DNA from: Priestia abyssalis
GTDB lineage: Bacteria > Bacillota > Bacilli > Bacillales > Bacillaceae_H
Assembly: GCF_002019595.1 (NCBI RefSeq)
Contig: NZ_KV917369.1
Coordinates: 4,418,624 to 4,482,623, forward strand
DNA length: 64,000 nt
Reading direction: 5' to 3'
Part shown: positions 46,333-56,339 of the stretch, piece by piece
Position numbering within the stretch: position 1 is the stretch's first letter
How the letters are laid out: each line of letters opens with the position of its first letter
Notes under the pieces: generated by a model
What the model was told of the DNA's origin: nothing
What the model saw: only the letters and a program-made list of their open reading frames with translations
Database searches by the model: none
Position numbers and translations under genes: made by a program

Positions 46333-47043
46333 TTATTTTTCTAAAAAGACTGGTTCGCCATTTTTAGGATTGATGGTATACGGAAGAGCATAAGCCGGAG
46401 CGAAGTCTGATTCTTCCATAAGGATAGGTAAAATATCGTCTCCCGGCTTATACGAATAATCCTTCTTTTGAAGAACTTCGTATAAATCAGCAGAATAATC
46501 AACGAACACTTCGCCCTCATGGTTAATCACCAACGGTAAATTCTTTCCGCTGAAAGGACTCACTACATACGGCTCATCTTCGTAGCCCAGTTTTTTATAA
46601 TCAATCGTAAAAATGCCTTTTGAAAGCATATCTTTAAACGGAGGATATTTATACGCTTTGATCCTGATTTTAATGTCCCGAATTTGTTCAGCTATGCGTA
46701 AATCAATCAACTTAACAGTTGGATTCGTCTCCACATCAATCAATACATATGTAAATACTCCACCACTTTCAAAAGCAGTTCCTGGAGGCTCTTGCATATA
46801 TTTTGGAATCAGCTTATTAAAATCAATCGGGTATTTTTGATAAATGGGCGTATCCATATCTCTTGTCTTAATCGGCAGTAGGCCGCCGTTATTCTCTTGG
46901 TATTGATTAACCGCTATTTGCGCAGCTGCTAGCTGATCTTTATAAGCCACCTGATTTTTCACTAGCTTTTCATCCGGATATAAACAACCCGATAAAACGA
47001 AGATCATAAGGGAGCTGACAAAAAGCATGATCCATTTTTTCAT
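46333..47043 (-). CDS. yphF: YphF, putative lipoprotein
   Basis: A 236-residue protein matching YphF, with a signal peptide and lipobox (MLFVSSLMIFVLSGCLYPDE; Cys20 lipidated), so probably on the outer membrane face. The mature part contains a YKDQLAAAQIAVNQYQENNG helix and a LPIKTRDMDTPIYQKYPIDF segment. Function unknown. It follows yphE by 24 bases. Confidence 0.88.
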   Translation of the reverse strand: MKKWIMLFVSSLMIFVLSGCLYPDEKLVKNQVAYKDQLAAAQIAVNQYQENNGGLLPIKTRDMDTPIYQKYPIDFNKLIPKYMQEPPGTAFESGGVFTYVLIDVETNPTVKLIDLRIAEQIRDIKIRIKAYKYPPFKDMLSKGIFTIDYKKLGYEDEPYVVSPFSGKNLPLVINHEGEVFVDYSADLYEVLQKKDYSYKPGDDILPILMEESDFAPAYALPYTINPKNGEPVFLEK

Positions 47044-47067
47044 ATTGTTACTCCCACCTTATGCGAA

Positions 47068-47268
47068 TTATTGTTGGACAGGTCCGCTGAACACTACAAA
47101 AAAGATGATGATTCCAGCAACAATCATACAAGAATACGCAATAAGAGCGGTTACAAATTTTAAAATACCTTTCAATTTAAATCGGCTTAAATAAATAAAA
47201 ATGATTGAAAAAAACATCAGTCCCATGGATCCAAAAGAAATCCACATTTTCATCAATGCCGGCGACAT
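47068..47268 (-). CDS. yphE: YphE, DUF2768 small membrane protein
   Basis: A 66-residue protein with two membrane helices (MWISFGSMGLMFFSIIFIYL and FVTALIAYSCMIVAGIIIFF), matching DUF2768/YphE. ATG at 47268 follows AAAGGAG; the frame extends 35 codons further but into a promoter-like region with TATAAT on the minus strand. Order yphE-yphF-spoIVA is as in B. subtilis. Confidence 0.85.
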   Translation of the reverse strand: MSPALMKMWISFGSMGLMFFSIIFIYLSRFKLKGILKFVTALIAYSCMIVAGIIIFFVVFSGPVQQ

Positions 47269-47331
47269 CTTCTCATCTCCTTTTCCGACAATCATTATAT
47301 CATAGGAATGTTCCTTATATATGTTAAAATC

Positions 47332-47367
47332 AAAAAAACTGAAGCAAAGGGGGCATCTTCGCTTCAG
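47332..47367 (-). terminator. Terminator before yphE
   Basis: CTGAAGC pairs with GCTTCAG on the minus strand and is followed by seven T. It probably ends the gpsA transcript. Confidence 0.78.
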
Positions 47368-47547
47368 CATCAACTAAACATCCCATACATCAACAGTTCT
47401 ACTCATGTTGTTGTACATTGTATCGTATGCACCACAACGCTTTTTCGCATCCTGCTTAGATAAATTCTTTCGTATTTATCTTGTTTTTTCACCGTATTTA
47501 CGCCTTCTTGCTCTCTCCTCGCATGAATAAGACTCACGAAAGCTTTT

Positions 47548-47670
47548 AAACTTCCATCAGTGGGGAGGGGGGCCTTCATTTCCCACTTAGACTTCTTCAA
47601 TGACTAAAGAACGAAGACTAAAGAACCAAGTCTAAAAACTCGACGTCAATCGCCACGTCTTGGCTAGCAC
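47548..47670 (+). repeat. Family B copy 6 fused with a family D-like fragment
   Basis: AAACTTCCATCAGTGGGGAG (family B) is followed at 47638-47660 by a segment close to CGACGTCAATCGCCACGTC of the element upstream of ypiA. It occupies much of the gpsA-yphE gap and touches the gpsA stop. The rest of the gap (47368-47547) holds no gene I recognise. Confidence 0.6.
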
Positions 47671-48704
47671 ATCCGATCTCCTAAAATGTTGACCAAATCT
47701 TCCATTTCATGAGTTTTGCCGCGTGCCATCAATTTGTCCACCGCGTCTTTTGGATGAATTTCATTAAATAAAACGTCATACAAAACAGACGTTATAGGCA
47801 TTTTCACTTGAAGCTTTTCTGCAAGCTGATATGCTGCTTTTGTTGTTCTGACACCTTCTACAACCATTCCCATGTTTTCGAGCACTTCATCCAGCTTATG
47901 GCCTTTTCCAAGAAGATTTCCAGCTCTCCAGTTTCGAGAGTGAACACTCGTACACGTTACAATTAAATCACCGATACCCGTGAGCCCTGAAAATGTGAGC
48001 GGATTTGCTCCCATTGCACTGCCGACCCTCGCAATTTCTGCAAGCCCTCTTGTAATTAAAGCAGCCTTTGCATTATCACCGTATCCGAGGCCATCGGTGA
48101 TACCCGCAGCAAGTGCAATGATGTTTTTCAATGCCCCACCTATCTCTACACCGACCAGATCCGGATTTGTGTACACCCGAAAGTACTGTTGATTAATAAA
48201 TAAATCCTGTACTTTTTCAGCCGCTTTCATGTTTTGCGAAGAAACCGTGACCGTCGTCGGCTGACGGCGGCTTACTTCTTCGGCATGGCTAGGCCCAGAT
48301 AAGACCACAACGTCTTCCAAAACCGAAGAGAGCATTTCTTCTTCAATCATTTCAGTAATTCTCATAAGCGTATCAGGTTCAATTCCCTTACTGACATGAA
48401 CAACAATATGAGGATGATCACTCACTTCATTGATTTGGCGGCATACTTCCCTAATGGCCTTTGTCGGGACGGCAAGCACGATAATATGAACGTCTTTGAT
48501 GGCCATTTCTAAAGATTCGTAGCCTTTAATGCCTTTTGGCAGCTGAACATCGGGTAAATATTTGAAGTTAGTATGTCGTTCATTGATTTCTTGAACCACT
48601 TCCGGCCGATGTCCCCAAAGCCTTACATCATGACCGTTATCCGCCAATACAAACGCCAGAGCCGTTCCCCAGCTGCCGGCACCCAGCACCGCTATATGTT
48701 CCAT
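47664..48704 (-). CDS. gpsA: Glycerol-3-phosphate dehydrogenase [NAD(P)+]
   Basis: GpsA reduces dihydroxyacetone phosphate to glycerol-3-phosphate for phospholipids. The 346-residue protein has the nucleotide loop [50 protein letters not shown] with the catalytic lysine, and [14 protein letters not shown]. It follows der by 20 bases. Confidence 0.96.
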   Translation of the reverse strand: MEHIAVLGAGSWGTALAFVLADNGHDVRLWGHRPEVVQEINERHTNFKYLPDVQLPKGIKGYESLEMAIKDVHIIVLAVPTKAIREVCRQINEVSDHPHIVVHVSKGIEPDTLMRITEMIEEEMLSSVLEDVVVLSGPSHAEEVSRRQPTTVTVSSQNMKAAEKVQDLFINQQYFRVYTNPDLVGVEIGGALKNIIALAAGITDGLGYGDNAKAALITRGLAEIARVGSAMGANPLTFSGLTGIGDLIVTCTSVHSRNWRAGNLLGKGHKLDEVLENMGMVVEGVRTTKAAYQLAEKLQVKMPITSVLYDVLFNEIHPKDAVDKLMARGKTHEMEDLVNILGDRMC

Positions 48705-48724
48705 CTCGCCTCACATCCCTATCG

Positions 48725-50035
48725 TTATTTTCGAGTTCGAGCAAAAATCTTAATTGGTGTACCTTCAAATCCGAATGCATCACGAAGTCTGTTTTCTAAG
48801 AAGCGCTCATATGAGAAATGCATCAATTCTGGATCATTTACAAACACGACAAATGTCGGCGGTTTAACCGCTACTTGAGTCGTATAATAAATCTTCAAAC
48901 GATTGCCGTTATGAGTAGGAGTCGGGTTCATCGCCACCGCATCCATGATCACATCATTGATTACATTTGTTTGAACACGCAACGCATGGTTTTCACTTGC
49001 CTTATTGATTACCGGAAGCAGTGTATGAATACGCTTCTTTGTTTTGGCAGATAAAAACACGACCGGTGCGTAATCAAGGAATAAGAAATGTTCACGGATG
49101 TTTTGTTCAAACTCTTTCATTGTTTTTTCGTCTTTTTCTATGGCGTCCCACTTATTGACAACGATCACAACAGCCTTGCCCGCTTCATGAGCATATCCGG
49201 CAATGCGTTTATCTTGTTCGATAATCCCTTCTTCCGCATTTAGAACGACAAGAACGACATCGGATCGTTCAATCGCTTTTAAAGCACGAAGTACACTATA
49301 TTTTTCGGTACTCTCATACACTTTCCCTTTTTTTCGCATACCGGCTGTATCGATAATAACGTAATCTTGTCCATCTTTCGTGAATGTCGAGTCAATTGCA
49401 TCCCTTGTCGTACCAGCAATGTCACTGACAATGACTCTTTCTTCACCCAACATTGCATTTACAAGTGACGACTTCCCAACATTAGGGCGGCCGATGAGAG
49501 AAAATCGAATTGTTTCTTCATCGTATTCGTCATCCTCCTGTTTCGGAAAATGTTCAGCCGCTGCATCCAGTAAATCTCCGATTCCAAGTCCATGTGAACC
49601 CGAAATTGGAATCGGCTCACCAAATCCTAAAGCATAAAAATCATAAATCATATCCCGCATTTCCGGATTATCAATTTTATTTACAGCCAACACAATCGGT
49701 TTTTTTGAACGATACAATATTTTAGCTACTTCTTCATCAGCGGAGGTAACCCCTTCTCTTCCGTTGACAAGAAAAATGATAACATCCGCTTCATCAATCG
49801 CAATTTCCGCCTGCTGACGAATTTGTTCCAAAAACGGCTCATCTCCAATATCAATTCCACCTGTATCGATAATGTTAAAATCATGGGTCAACCATTCTCC
49901 TGAACTATAGATCCGGTCACGTGTCACCCCTGGCAAGTCTTCTACTATGGATACTCTTTCTCCAACAATACGGTTAAAAATTGTAGACTTTCCGACGTTC
50001 GGGCGGCCTACAATCGCCACAACTGGTTTTGGCAT
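48725..50035 (-). CDS. der: Der, ribosome biogenesis GTPase
   Basis: Der (EngA/YphC) is essential for 50S assembly. The 436-residue protein has two GTPase domains, each with GRPNVGKS (residues about 9 and 182) and NKxD motifs (AVNKIDN, VVNKWDA), and a C-terminal KH-like domain. ATG at 50035 follows GAAGGAGAG; a longer frame of 19 codons is unsupported. Confidence 0.97.
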   Translation of the reverse strand: MPKPVVAIVGRPNVGKSTIFNRIVGERVSIVEDLPGVTRDRIYSSGEWLTHDFNIIDTGGIDIGDEPFLEQIRQQAEIAIDEADVIIFLVNGREGVTSADEEVAKILYRSKKPIVLAVNKIDNPEMRDMIYDFYALGFGEPIPISGSHGLGIGDLLDAAAEHFPKQEDDEYDEETIRFSLIGRPNVGKSSLVNAMLGEERVIVSDIAGTTRDAIDSTFTKDGQDYVIIDTAGMRKKGKVYESTEKYSVLRALKAIERSDVVLVVLNAEEGIIEQDKRIAGYAHEAGKAVVIVVNKWDAIEKDEKTMKEFEQNIREHFLFLDYAPVVFLSAKTKKRIHTLLPVINKASENHALRVQTNVINDVIMDAVAMNPTPTHNGNRLKIYYTTQVAVKPPTFVVFVNDPELMHFSYERFLENRLRDAFGFEGTPIKIFARTRK

Positions 50036-50135
50036 AATCGTTCTCTCCTTCTTATGTGATTCTCTTATGTAAACTGTATTCCCATTTTTCATTCATCTTC
50101 ATAAAGTTACATATTGGTTAACTGGTGGAGACAAA

Positions 50136-50165
50136 TAAAAACCCTTCTTTCTAAAAAAAGAGGGT
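50136..50165 (-). terminator. Terminator after yphA
   Basis: ACCCTCTTT pairs with GAAGGGT on the minus strand, followed by TTTTATT. Confidence 0.65.
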
Positions 50166-50302
50166 CATTAACCTTACCATTTTATCAAAAAATGCAGTTG
50201 ACAACAATGTCTTTCTTTCGGAAAGAATGGAACAAGTTCATATTCTGTTGTGTCATCTCCCTTACCATCTAGGGCTGAGCCATCTCTTGCAGGCCTAAAT
50301 AA

Positions 50303-50347
50303 CCATCGGTGAGGGATGAAAGGAAACCCCCACCGACGGAAGTTCCT
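50303..50347 (-). repeat. Family B repeat, copy 7 (abuts the yphA stop)
   Basis: Minus strand: GGAACTTCCGTCGGTGGGGG, a short spacer, then CCCTCACCGATGG, forming a hairpin. The bases differ from other copies (TCGGTG for TCAGTG) but the opposite arm changes to match (CACCGA for CACTGA). Confidence 0.75.
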
Positions 50348-50959
50348 TTATAACCGTACCTTACTGCCTCTGCTTCTTGCATACTTCAATAAATATAAGT
50401 CCAGATGAAGAGCGAACTGAACGAACAACGCCCATCCTAACAGCAGCATACATGAAATAGCCGCAATATCAAGGAACGGCAACGCTCCAATAGTATAGTA
50501 CATGTGAACATCATATAAAATTGCAGAAAACAAAAGATCTCCGTAACACATTCCAAGGATTAGGCATAAGATTCGCTCTTGGGTGCTTTTTACAAGCATG
50601 CATACTATATATAACAAGAGAAAGCCTATAGCCCATTTCCGGTCGATGAAAATCCACACGGGGTCAAAAAGTTCAAACAAGCAAAAGCCAGCATAGGCTA
50701 TCATTGTAATAAAGGAAGAAAGCAATAAATAACTGGAAAATAACGTTCTTTGCCAAGCAAGAAAAATGAAACCGAATAAAAGAAAACAAATAAAAGTGCC
50801 ATTAAACACATAAGCCCCTATATGTATAGTTGTTGTTGAAAACAGCACACAAACCAATAGGGCACAAGCATAAAAAGTCCTCAGCACTCGTTTTTCCATT
50901 AAAAAAGTCACTGCTGCCCAACCGATCCAGGCAAACCAATAAAAAAAGATTCCTTCCAT
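50348..50959 (-). CDS. yphA: YphA, integral membrane protein
   Basis: A 203-residue protein with about seven membrane helices and few loops, matching YphA upstream of der. Examples are FYWFAWIGWAAVTFLMEKRV and FICFLLFGFIFLAWQ. Function unknown. ATG at 50959 follows GGGAGG. B. subtilis has yphB (seaA) between yphA and der; it is not here. Confidence 0.8.
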   Translation of the reverse strand: MEGIFFYWFAWIGWAAVTFLMEKRVLRTFYACALLVCVLFSTTTIHIGAYVFNGTFICFLLFGFIFLAWQRTLFSSYLLLSSFITMIAYAGFCLFELFDPVWIFIDRKWAIGFLLLYIVCMLVKSTQERILCLILGMCYGDLLFSAILYDVHMYYTIGALPFLDIAAISCMLLLGWALFVQFALHLDLYLLKYARSRGSKVRL

Positions 50960-51095
50960 ATTTTTACCTCCCACTAATTCATTATGTATCAAATCCATGT
51001 AAATTAGTCTTTACGCTGTATAAATCATTAACATTTGTATGAACATATAGGGTGAAAGTTAAATTTCCCTGTAATAGGGAAAGGAGGGTAAAGAA

Positions 51096-51227
51096 ATGGG
51101 GAAAGACCGTCAAGAAAAAAAGCTTAAACAATCAAAACGGGTGGAATCTGATCGCGATCAAGGACTTCATTATCCTGGAGCAACAAAACTTCAAAGCCCC
51201 GAAGAGGCACGTGAAATCAATCAGTAA
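51096..51227 (+). CDS. ypzI: YpzI family small protein
   Basis: A 43-residue, very hydrophilic protein: MGKDRQEKKLKQSKRVESDR, then DQGLHYPGATKLQSPEEARE and INQ. I recognise it as YpzI, a short conserved Bacillus protein of unknown function located near fni. The ribosome binding site AAGGAGGG lies seven bases before the ATG. It is divergent from yphA and convergent with fni, with family A copy 6 immediately after its stop. Confidence 0.85.
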   Translation: MGKDRQEKKLKQSKRVESDRDQGLHYPGATKLQSPEEAREINQ

Positions 51228-51236
51228 ATAAGAAAA

Positions 51237-51346
51237 GAGGGTGACTCGAAAGGTCTAAAAAGCAGACCTTTCGAGTCACCCTCCTGAAAGGACCGGTCAT
51301 GAGAATCCTGTAAAATCAAGGATTCAGTGACCAGGTCCTTTCAGTA
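51237..51346 (+). repeat. Family A double-hairpin repeat, copy 6
   Basis: Hairpin 1: GAGGGTGACTCGAAAGGTCT (51237-51256) with its perfect complement at 51264-51283. Hairpin 2: CTGAAAGGACCGGTCA (51284) with TGACCAGGTCCTTTCAG (to 51344), one bulged A. It lies between the convergent ypzI and fni. Confidence 0.88.
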
Positions 51347-51421
51347 AAAAACCATTTTTGCAGCCTATTGACAACTTATGAGGCAAGCATGTTTACGAAA
51401 ACAACCTTTCCCTAAAACTAA

Positions 51422-52483
<1,062 letters not shown>

Positions 52484-52489
52484 TCACCA

Positions 52490-53629
52490 TTATTTCAATT
52501 TTTTAAGTTGATCTCCAATCATTTCACCTAGCTGGAAGCCTCCAGAATCAGCTTGTTTTTGATACGCACTGTAATCCACTTCAGGCTCCTGCTCTTCAAG
52601 CTCGCGCATACTTAATGAGATGCGTTTTTCGGCTTGATTTACATCTAATACTTTTACTGTTACCTTCTCTCCCTCACTTAATACCTCATGAGGAGTATTG
52701 ATGTGTTTATTCGCAATTTGGGAAATGTGAACAAGCCCTTCAACACCCGGTGCCACTTCGATGAACGCGCCAAACGATACAAGACGCTGAACCGTTCCCT
52801 CTAAAACGTCCCCTTTCTTGACCGTAGAAGAAATATTGAACCACGGACCTTCGAGCGTATCTTTAATGGAAAGAGAAATACGTCCATTCTCCTTATCGAC
52901 TGATAGCACTTTAACTTTTACTTGCTGCCCTTCTTCTACTACATCTGACGGCTTATTGACATGTGTATGGGAAAGTTGTGAAATGTGGACCAATCCATCG
53001 ACTCCGCCAATATCAACAAACACACCAAAGTTAGTTAGACGCTGAACCGTCCCTTCAAGCACCTGTCCCGCTTCTAACGATTGAAGAACGTGTTTCTTTT
53101 GATTGGCAGCCTCTTCTTCTACTACCGCACGATGGGATAAAATCACGCGATTCTTTTCCCGATCAAGCTCTACAACTTTAACGGTTAATGTCTTCCCTTT
53201 ATAATCTGTAAAATCTTCTACATAATGCGCTTCAACAAGCGACGCAGGAATAAAACCGCGCAGACCAATATCCACTACTAAGCCGCCTTTGACTACGTCT
53301 TTTACTTCCGCTTCAAATATTTCTCCTGAAGCTAGCTTCGCTTCTAAATCTTCCCATGCTTTTTCTGCATCAACGGCACGCTTGGATAAAATAAGGGCTT
53401 CATCTTCTACTTTCAAAACTTTTACTTCGACTTTCGCCCCTTCTTCGATGGCGTCTCCGGCTTTTTCAATATGCAAACTGGACAGCTCGCTGATTGGTAA
53501 AATACCATCTAACTTGCTTCCCTCCAGCTCGACAAGCACCTGTTTGTCTTCTACTTTTGTGACAACACCACTTACAACATCCCCGACTTGCAATGTCTTT
53601 ACTTCTACTTGATTCATGTCTTCTACCAT
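52490..53629 (-). CDS. ypfD: YpfD, S1-domain RNA-binding protein (30S protein S1 homolog)
   Basis: A 379-residue protein with four S1 domains (roughly residues 15-85, 100-170, 185-255, 270-340); the last two are marked by VLEGTVQRLTNFGVFVDIGG and VLEGTVQRLVSFGAFIEVAP. Bacillus versions are shorter than E. coli S1 (six domains) and not essential for translation. GGAGGA precedes the ATG. Confidence 0.94.
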   Translation of the reverse strand: MVEDMNQVEVKTLQVGDVVSGVVTKVEDKQVLVELEGSKLDGILPISELSSLHIEKAGDAIEEGAKVEVKVLKVEDEALILSKRAVDAEKAWEDLEAKLASGEIFEAEVKDVVKGGLVVDIGLRGFIPASLVEAHYVEDFTDYKGKTLTVKVVELDREKNRVILSHRAVVEEEAANQKKHVLQSLEAGQVLEGTVQRLTNFGVFVDIGGVDGLVHISQLSHTHVNKPSDVVEEGQQVKVKVLSVDKENGRISLSIKDTLEGPWFNISSTVKKGDVLEGTVQRLVSFGAFIEVAPGVEGLVHISQIANKHINTPHEVLSEGEKVTVKVLDVNQAEKRISLSMRELEEQEPEVDYSAYQKQADSGGFQLGEMIGDQLKKLK

Positions 53630-53793
53630 TGTCTAGTCCTCCTTCATTAGCCCATACAATATGTATATATAAAGCATGTTTTCATGCTTCTTCCTACTGG
53701 GTTTTTCTGTTTATCCAAGGAGTAGTATAAAAAATATTCTTTCTATTAACTTCTAATAAATAGACCCCTTTTGTCAAGCGAAAAGGTTTCAAA

Positions 53794-54378
53794 CTATTGA
53801 TATTTTTCGATTATCTTTCCGATTTCCCGCATAATGACAGCTGTAGCTTCCTCTGCCGATACCTTTTCTTGACGATATTTTTCCATGTCCAACGGAGGAC
53901 CGTATACCACTTTTAATTTTTTGAATGGTTGATATGGGCCGATAATGGCACACGGAATCACGACGGCCTTAGAACGAAGCGCAAAAAAGCCAGCTCCTGC
54001 AAGTCCTTCTCCAAGCGTTCCATCTTTACTTCTTGTCCCCTCAGGAAAAAGGCCAAGAACTTCCCCTTCTTTTAAAATAGCAAGTGCTTTTCGAAGAGCG
54101 TCCCGGTCACTCATTCCGCGTTTCACAGGAAATGCTTTTAAATGGGGTACAAGATGCTTGATAATAGGCGCTTTAAATAGTTCCTCTTTCGCCATAAAAG
54201 CAACCGGTCTAGGAAACAACATCCCCACAACCGGGGGATCGAGATTACTGATGTGATTAGAACAAAGGAGAACCGCTCCTTCTTTTGGAATATGTTCAGT
54301 TCCATGCACTTCTATTCGATAAAGGGGACCAAGAACAGCACGACATACATTTTTTGCAATCGTATAAATAACAGCCAT
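53794..54378 (-). CDS. plsC: 1-acyl-sn-glycerol-3-phosphate acyltransferase (PlsC type)
   Basis: Adds the second acyl chain to make phosphatidic acid. The 194-residue protein has the NHISNLDPP form of the HxxxxD catalytic motif, then PVAFMAKEELFKAP and the substrate-binding LFPEGTRSKDG. An N-terminal hydrophobic segment suggests membrane association. It lies 4 bases after cmk; in B. subtilis no acyltransferase stands between cmk and ypfD. Confidence 0.88.
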   Translation of the reverse strand: MAVIYTIAKNVCRAVLGPLYRIEVHGTEHIPKEGAVLLCSNHISNLDPPVVGMLFPRPVAFMAKEELFKAPIIKHLVPHLKAFPVKRGMSDRDALRKALAILKEGEVLGLFPEGTRSKDGTLGEGLAGAGFFALRSKAVVIPCAIIGPYQPFKKLKVVYGPPLDMEKYRQEKVSAEEATAVIMREIGKIIEKYQ

Positions 54379-54382
54379 TTTA

Positions 54383-55054
54383 TTATATCCTCTCGTTTAC
54401 TAATGAAATAATTTTGTCTACTACTTGTTCAATGTTCAAGGATGTCGTATCAATTTCAACCGCATCATCTGCCTTTTTCAGCGGAGCCACTTCACGTTCA
54501 GAATCCAGCTTGTCTCGTGCTGCAATTTCTTGTTTTAATATTTCTAAATTGGACTCGAACCCTTTTGCTGTATTCTCTTCATAGCGACGTTTAGCCCGCT
54601 CGTCTACTGATGCACGCAAAAATACCTTCACTTCTGCATTAGGCAGCACATGCGTCCCGATATCCCGTCCATCCATCACTACTCCTCTTCCTTCAGCAAT
54701 GCGGCGTTGACGCGCTACCATATCTTCACGAACTTTTCGATGTTTTGCCGTAATAGAAACTGCGTTCGTTACTTCACTTGAACGAATGGCTTCTGTTACA
54801 TCTTGTCCATCGACGATCACAAGCTGCCCCTTTTGAGACGTTTTAAGCTGCAAATCTGTTTCTTGAAGAAGTTGAAGTAATTTTTCTTCATTTTGTAAAT
54901 CTATGCCAAGATTCTGCGCTTTATGCGTAAGAGCGCGATACATCGCCCCTGTGTCTACATAAATATATGAAAGTTTTTCTGCAATGATTTTAGCAACCGT
55001 GCTTTTCCCGGCCGCTGCAGGGCCATCAATGGCCACAGAAATTTGCTTATTCAT
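54383..55054 (-). CDS. cmk: Cytidylate kinase
   Basis: Phosphorylates CMP and dCMP. The 223-residue protein has the P-loop [32 protein letters not shown] and [27 protein letters not shown] precedes the ATG by seven bases. Confidence 0.97.
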   Translation of the reverse strand: MNKQISVAIDGPAAAGKSTVAKIIAEKLSYIYVDTGAMYRALTHKAQNLGIDLQNEEKLLQLLQETDLQLKTSQKGQLVIVDGQDVTEAIRSSEVTNAVSITAKHRKVREDMVARQRRIAEGRGVVMDGRDIGTHVLPNAEVKVFLRASVDERAKRRYEENTAKGFESNLEILKQEIAARDKLDSEREVAPLKKADDAVEIDTTSLNIEQVVDKIISLVNERI

Positions 55055-55174
55055 AAATCCTCCTTGTAATACATCACCATTAAAAATTTGGTTACGACGA
55101 AAAAAAGAGCAGGTTTCATCCTGCGTCTTTTTGTCATAGACTTTATAGTTGACTTTATTTTAGCATACGTCGTT

Positions 55175-55351
55175 TTACTGGTCGAATGTTTCAATGATTT
55201 TACTAAAATTATTTTTTGTAACTCCTTCATACTGAATAATCTTAGAAAAATACGACCCATAATCGCTGTACAGCAGTACACTTTGTGCAATCAATAAAAA
55301 GATAAACTGCATGATTGCTAACTTAATTAAAATTCTTTCAATGCTTTTCAT
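55175..55351 (-). CDS. ypfB: YpfB, DUF5359 small membrane protein
   Basis: A 58-residue protein with one membrane helix (ILIKLAIMQFIFLLIAQSVL) followed by a polar tail with YEGVTKNNFSKIIETF. It matches YpfB/DUF5359, which lies between ypfA and cmk in B. subtilis. ATG at 55351; a TTG three codons earlier overlaps GAGGT and is less likely. Function unknown. Confidence 0.75.
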   Translation of the reverse strand: MKSIERILIKLAIMQFIFLLIAQSVLLYSDYGSYFSKIIQYEGVTKNNFSKIIETFDQ

Positions 55352-55447
55352 TAAACTCAAACCTCACCCTTCATTTACTAAACAGTATGCTTAGAAAGGA
55401 TAGGTTTTATTCTAAGACTTTATGAAACCATGGTGTCGATTTCCACA

Positions 55448-55499
55448 TTTTTTGACTCATTCGGGCAACATGGGCATGTTGCCCGAATGAGTCAAAAAA
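55448..55499. repeat. Near-loopless palindrome P2 (25-bp arms, 2-base centre)
   Basis: T6-GACTCATTCGGGCAACATG, GG, then CATGTTGCCCGAATGAGTC-A6, perfectly complementary over 25 bp. T run first and A run last on both strands, so it is not an intrinsic terminator. It lies 40 bases past the ypfA stop. Confidence 0.88.
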
Positions 55500-55539
55500 A
55501 CATGCTAAACTTTAAGGTAGTCGACTTTAAAATAAAAGC

Positions 55540-56199
55540 TTATAATAAACCTTTTCGTTTCAATTCCAGCTGCTGTTCAAAAACAAAGCGAGTGACTTGT
55601 TCTTTCTTGCGATCATTAATATCCAAAAATTGCAAAGACAACTTTCCAAGCTTTCCTTCTTCTGGACTGACGGCCCTCACTACTCTCGCCTGCAGCTCCA
55701 AATAAAAAAATTCATTTGACTGCATGGGGAGCGTCAGCCATATTTTTACGATCTGGTTGTGTTTAACCTCGATATGTTGATTGATAAAAACAGCTACACC
55801 ACCGGCACTTATATCCTCGGTTCTTGTCACAAATGGACTAAAATCCTCCCCAGTGGGATGAATGGCTGCGCTCACAGAAACAGGCACCCTCACGTATTGT
55901 CGTCTCTGTATACGAAGCACACGATGATCTCCGGGATAACGCAAAGCAATGACAGGAAAGGTCTTTTTTGTCCTGCCGATGATTTCTGATTGAAAAAAAT
56001 AGACAACGTTATCTTTTCCGATGAATGAAGCGCTGAGTTGAGTACCATCTAACATAAACGTCGTTTTTCCCGTTTCTTCATGAATGGGATAACTGACGAA
56101 CAAGCGATCCGGTTCCCGCTCTACCACTTTACAATTAAACTTTTCTGCCGTTTCTTCCGCAAAAGGCTCAAGCCTTAGTAGCATCCCTTCTTTGATCAT
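55540..56199 (-). CDS. ypfA: YpfA, PilZ-domain cyclic-di-GMP receptor
   Basis: A 219-residue protein with an N-terminal YcgR-like domain and a C-terminal PilZ domain. The cyclic-di-GMP motifs RxxxR (RIQRRQYVRVPV) and D/NxSxxG (TEDISAGGVAVF) are intact. The B. subtilis ortholog (YpfA/DgrA/MotI) binds c-di-GMP and inhibits motility by acting on MotA. In this window cheR is frameshifted. Confidence 0.92.
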   Translation of the reverse strand: MIKEGMLLRLEPFAEETAEKFNCKVVEREPDRLFVSYPIHEETGKTTFMLDGTQLSASFIGKDNVVYFFQSEIIGRTKKTFPVIALRYPGDHRVLRIQRRQYVRVPVSVSAAIHPTGEDFSPFVTRTEDISAGGVAVFINQHIEVKHNQIVKIWLTLPMQSNEFFYLELQARVVRAVSPEEGKLGKLSLQFLDINDRKKEQVTRFVFEQQLELKRKGLL

Positions 56200-56291
56200 T
56201 CTTTCCCTTCTTCCATTTATGTCTTTTTCCCTAAAACCATATTACTAGTACTATTTTCTCAATTGCTATTTTACCGTAATTTTTCCAAGAA

Positions 56292-56337
56292 AAAAAGAGG
56301 ATTTACAAGAGTAAAGTCCCCTTGCAATCCTCTTTTT
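56292..56337 (-). terminator. Terminator after ypeB
   Basis: AAAAAGAGGATT pairs with AATCCTCTTTTT around a 22-base loop just past the ypeB stop; T run on the minus strand. Confidence 0.8.
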
Positions 56338-56339
56338 CT

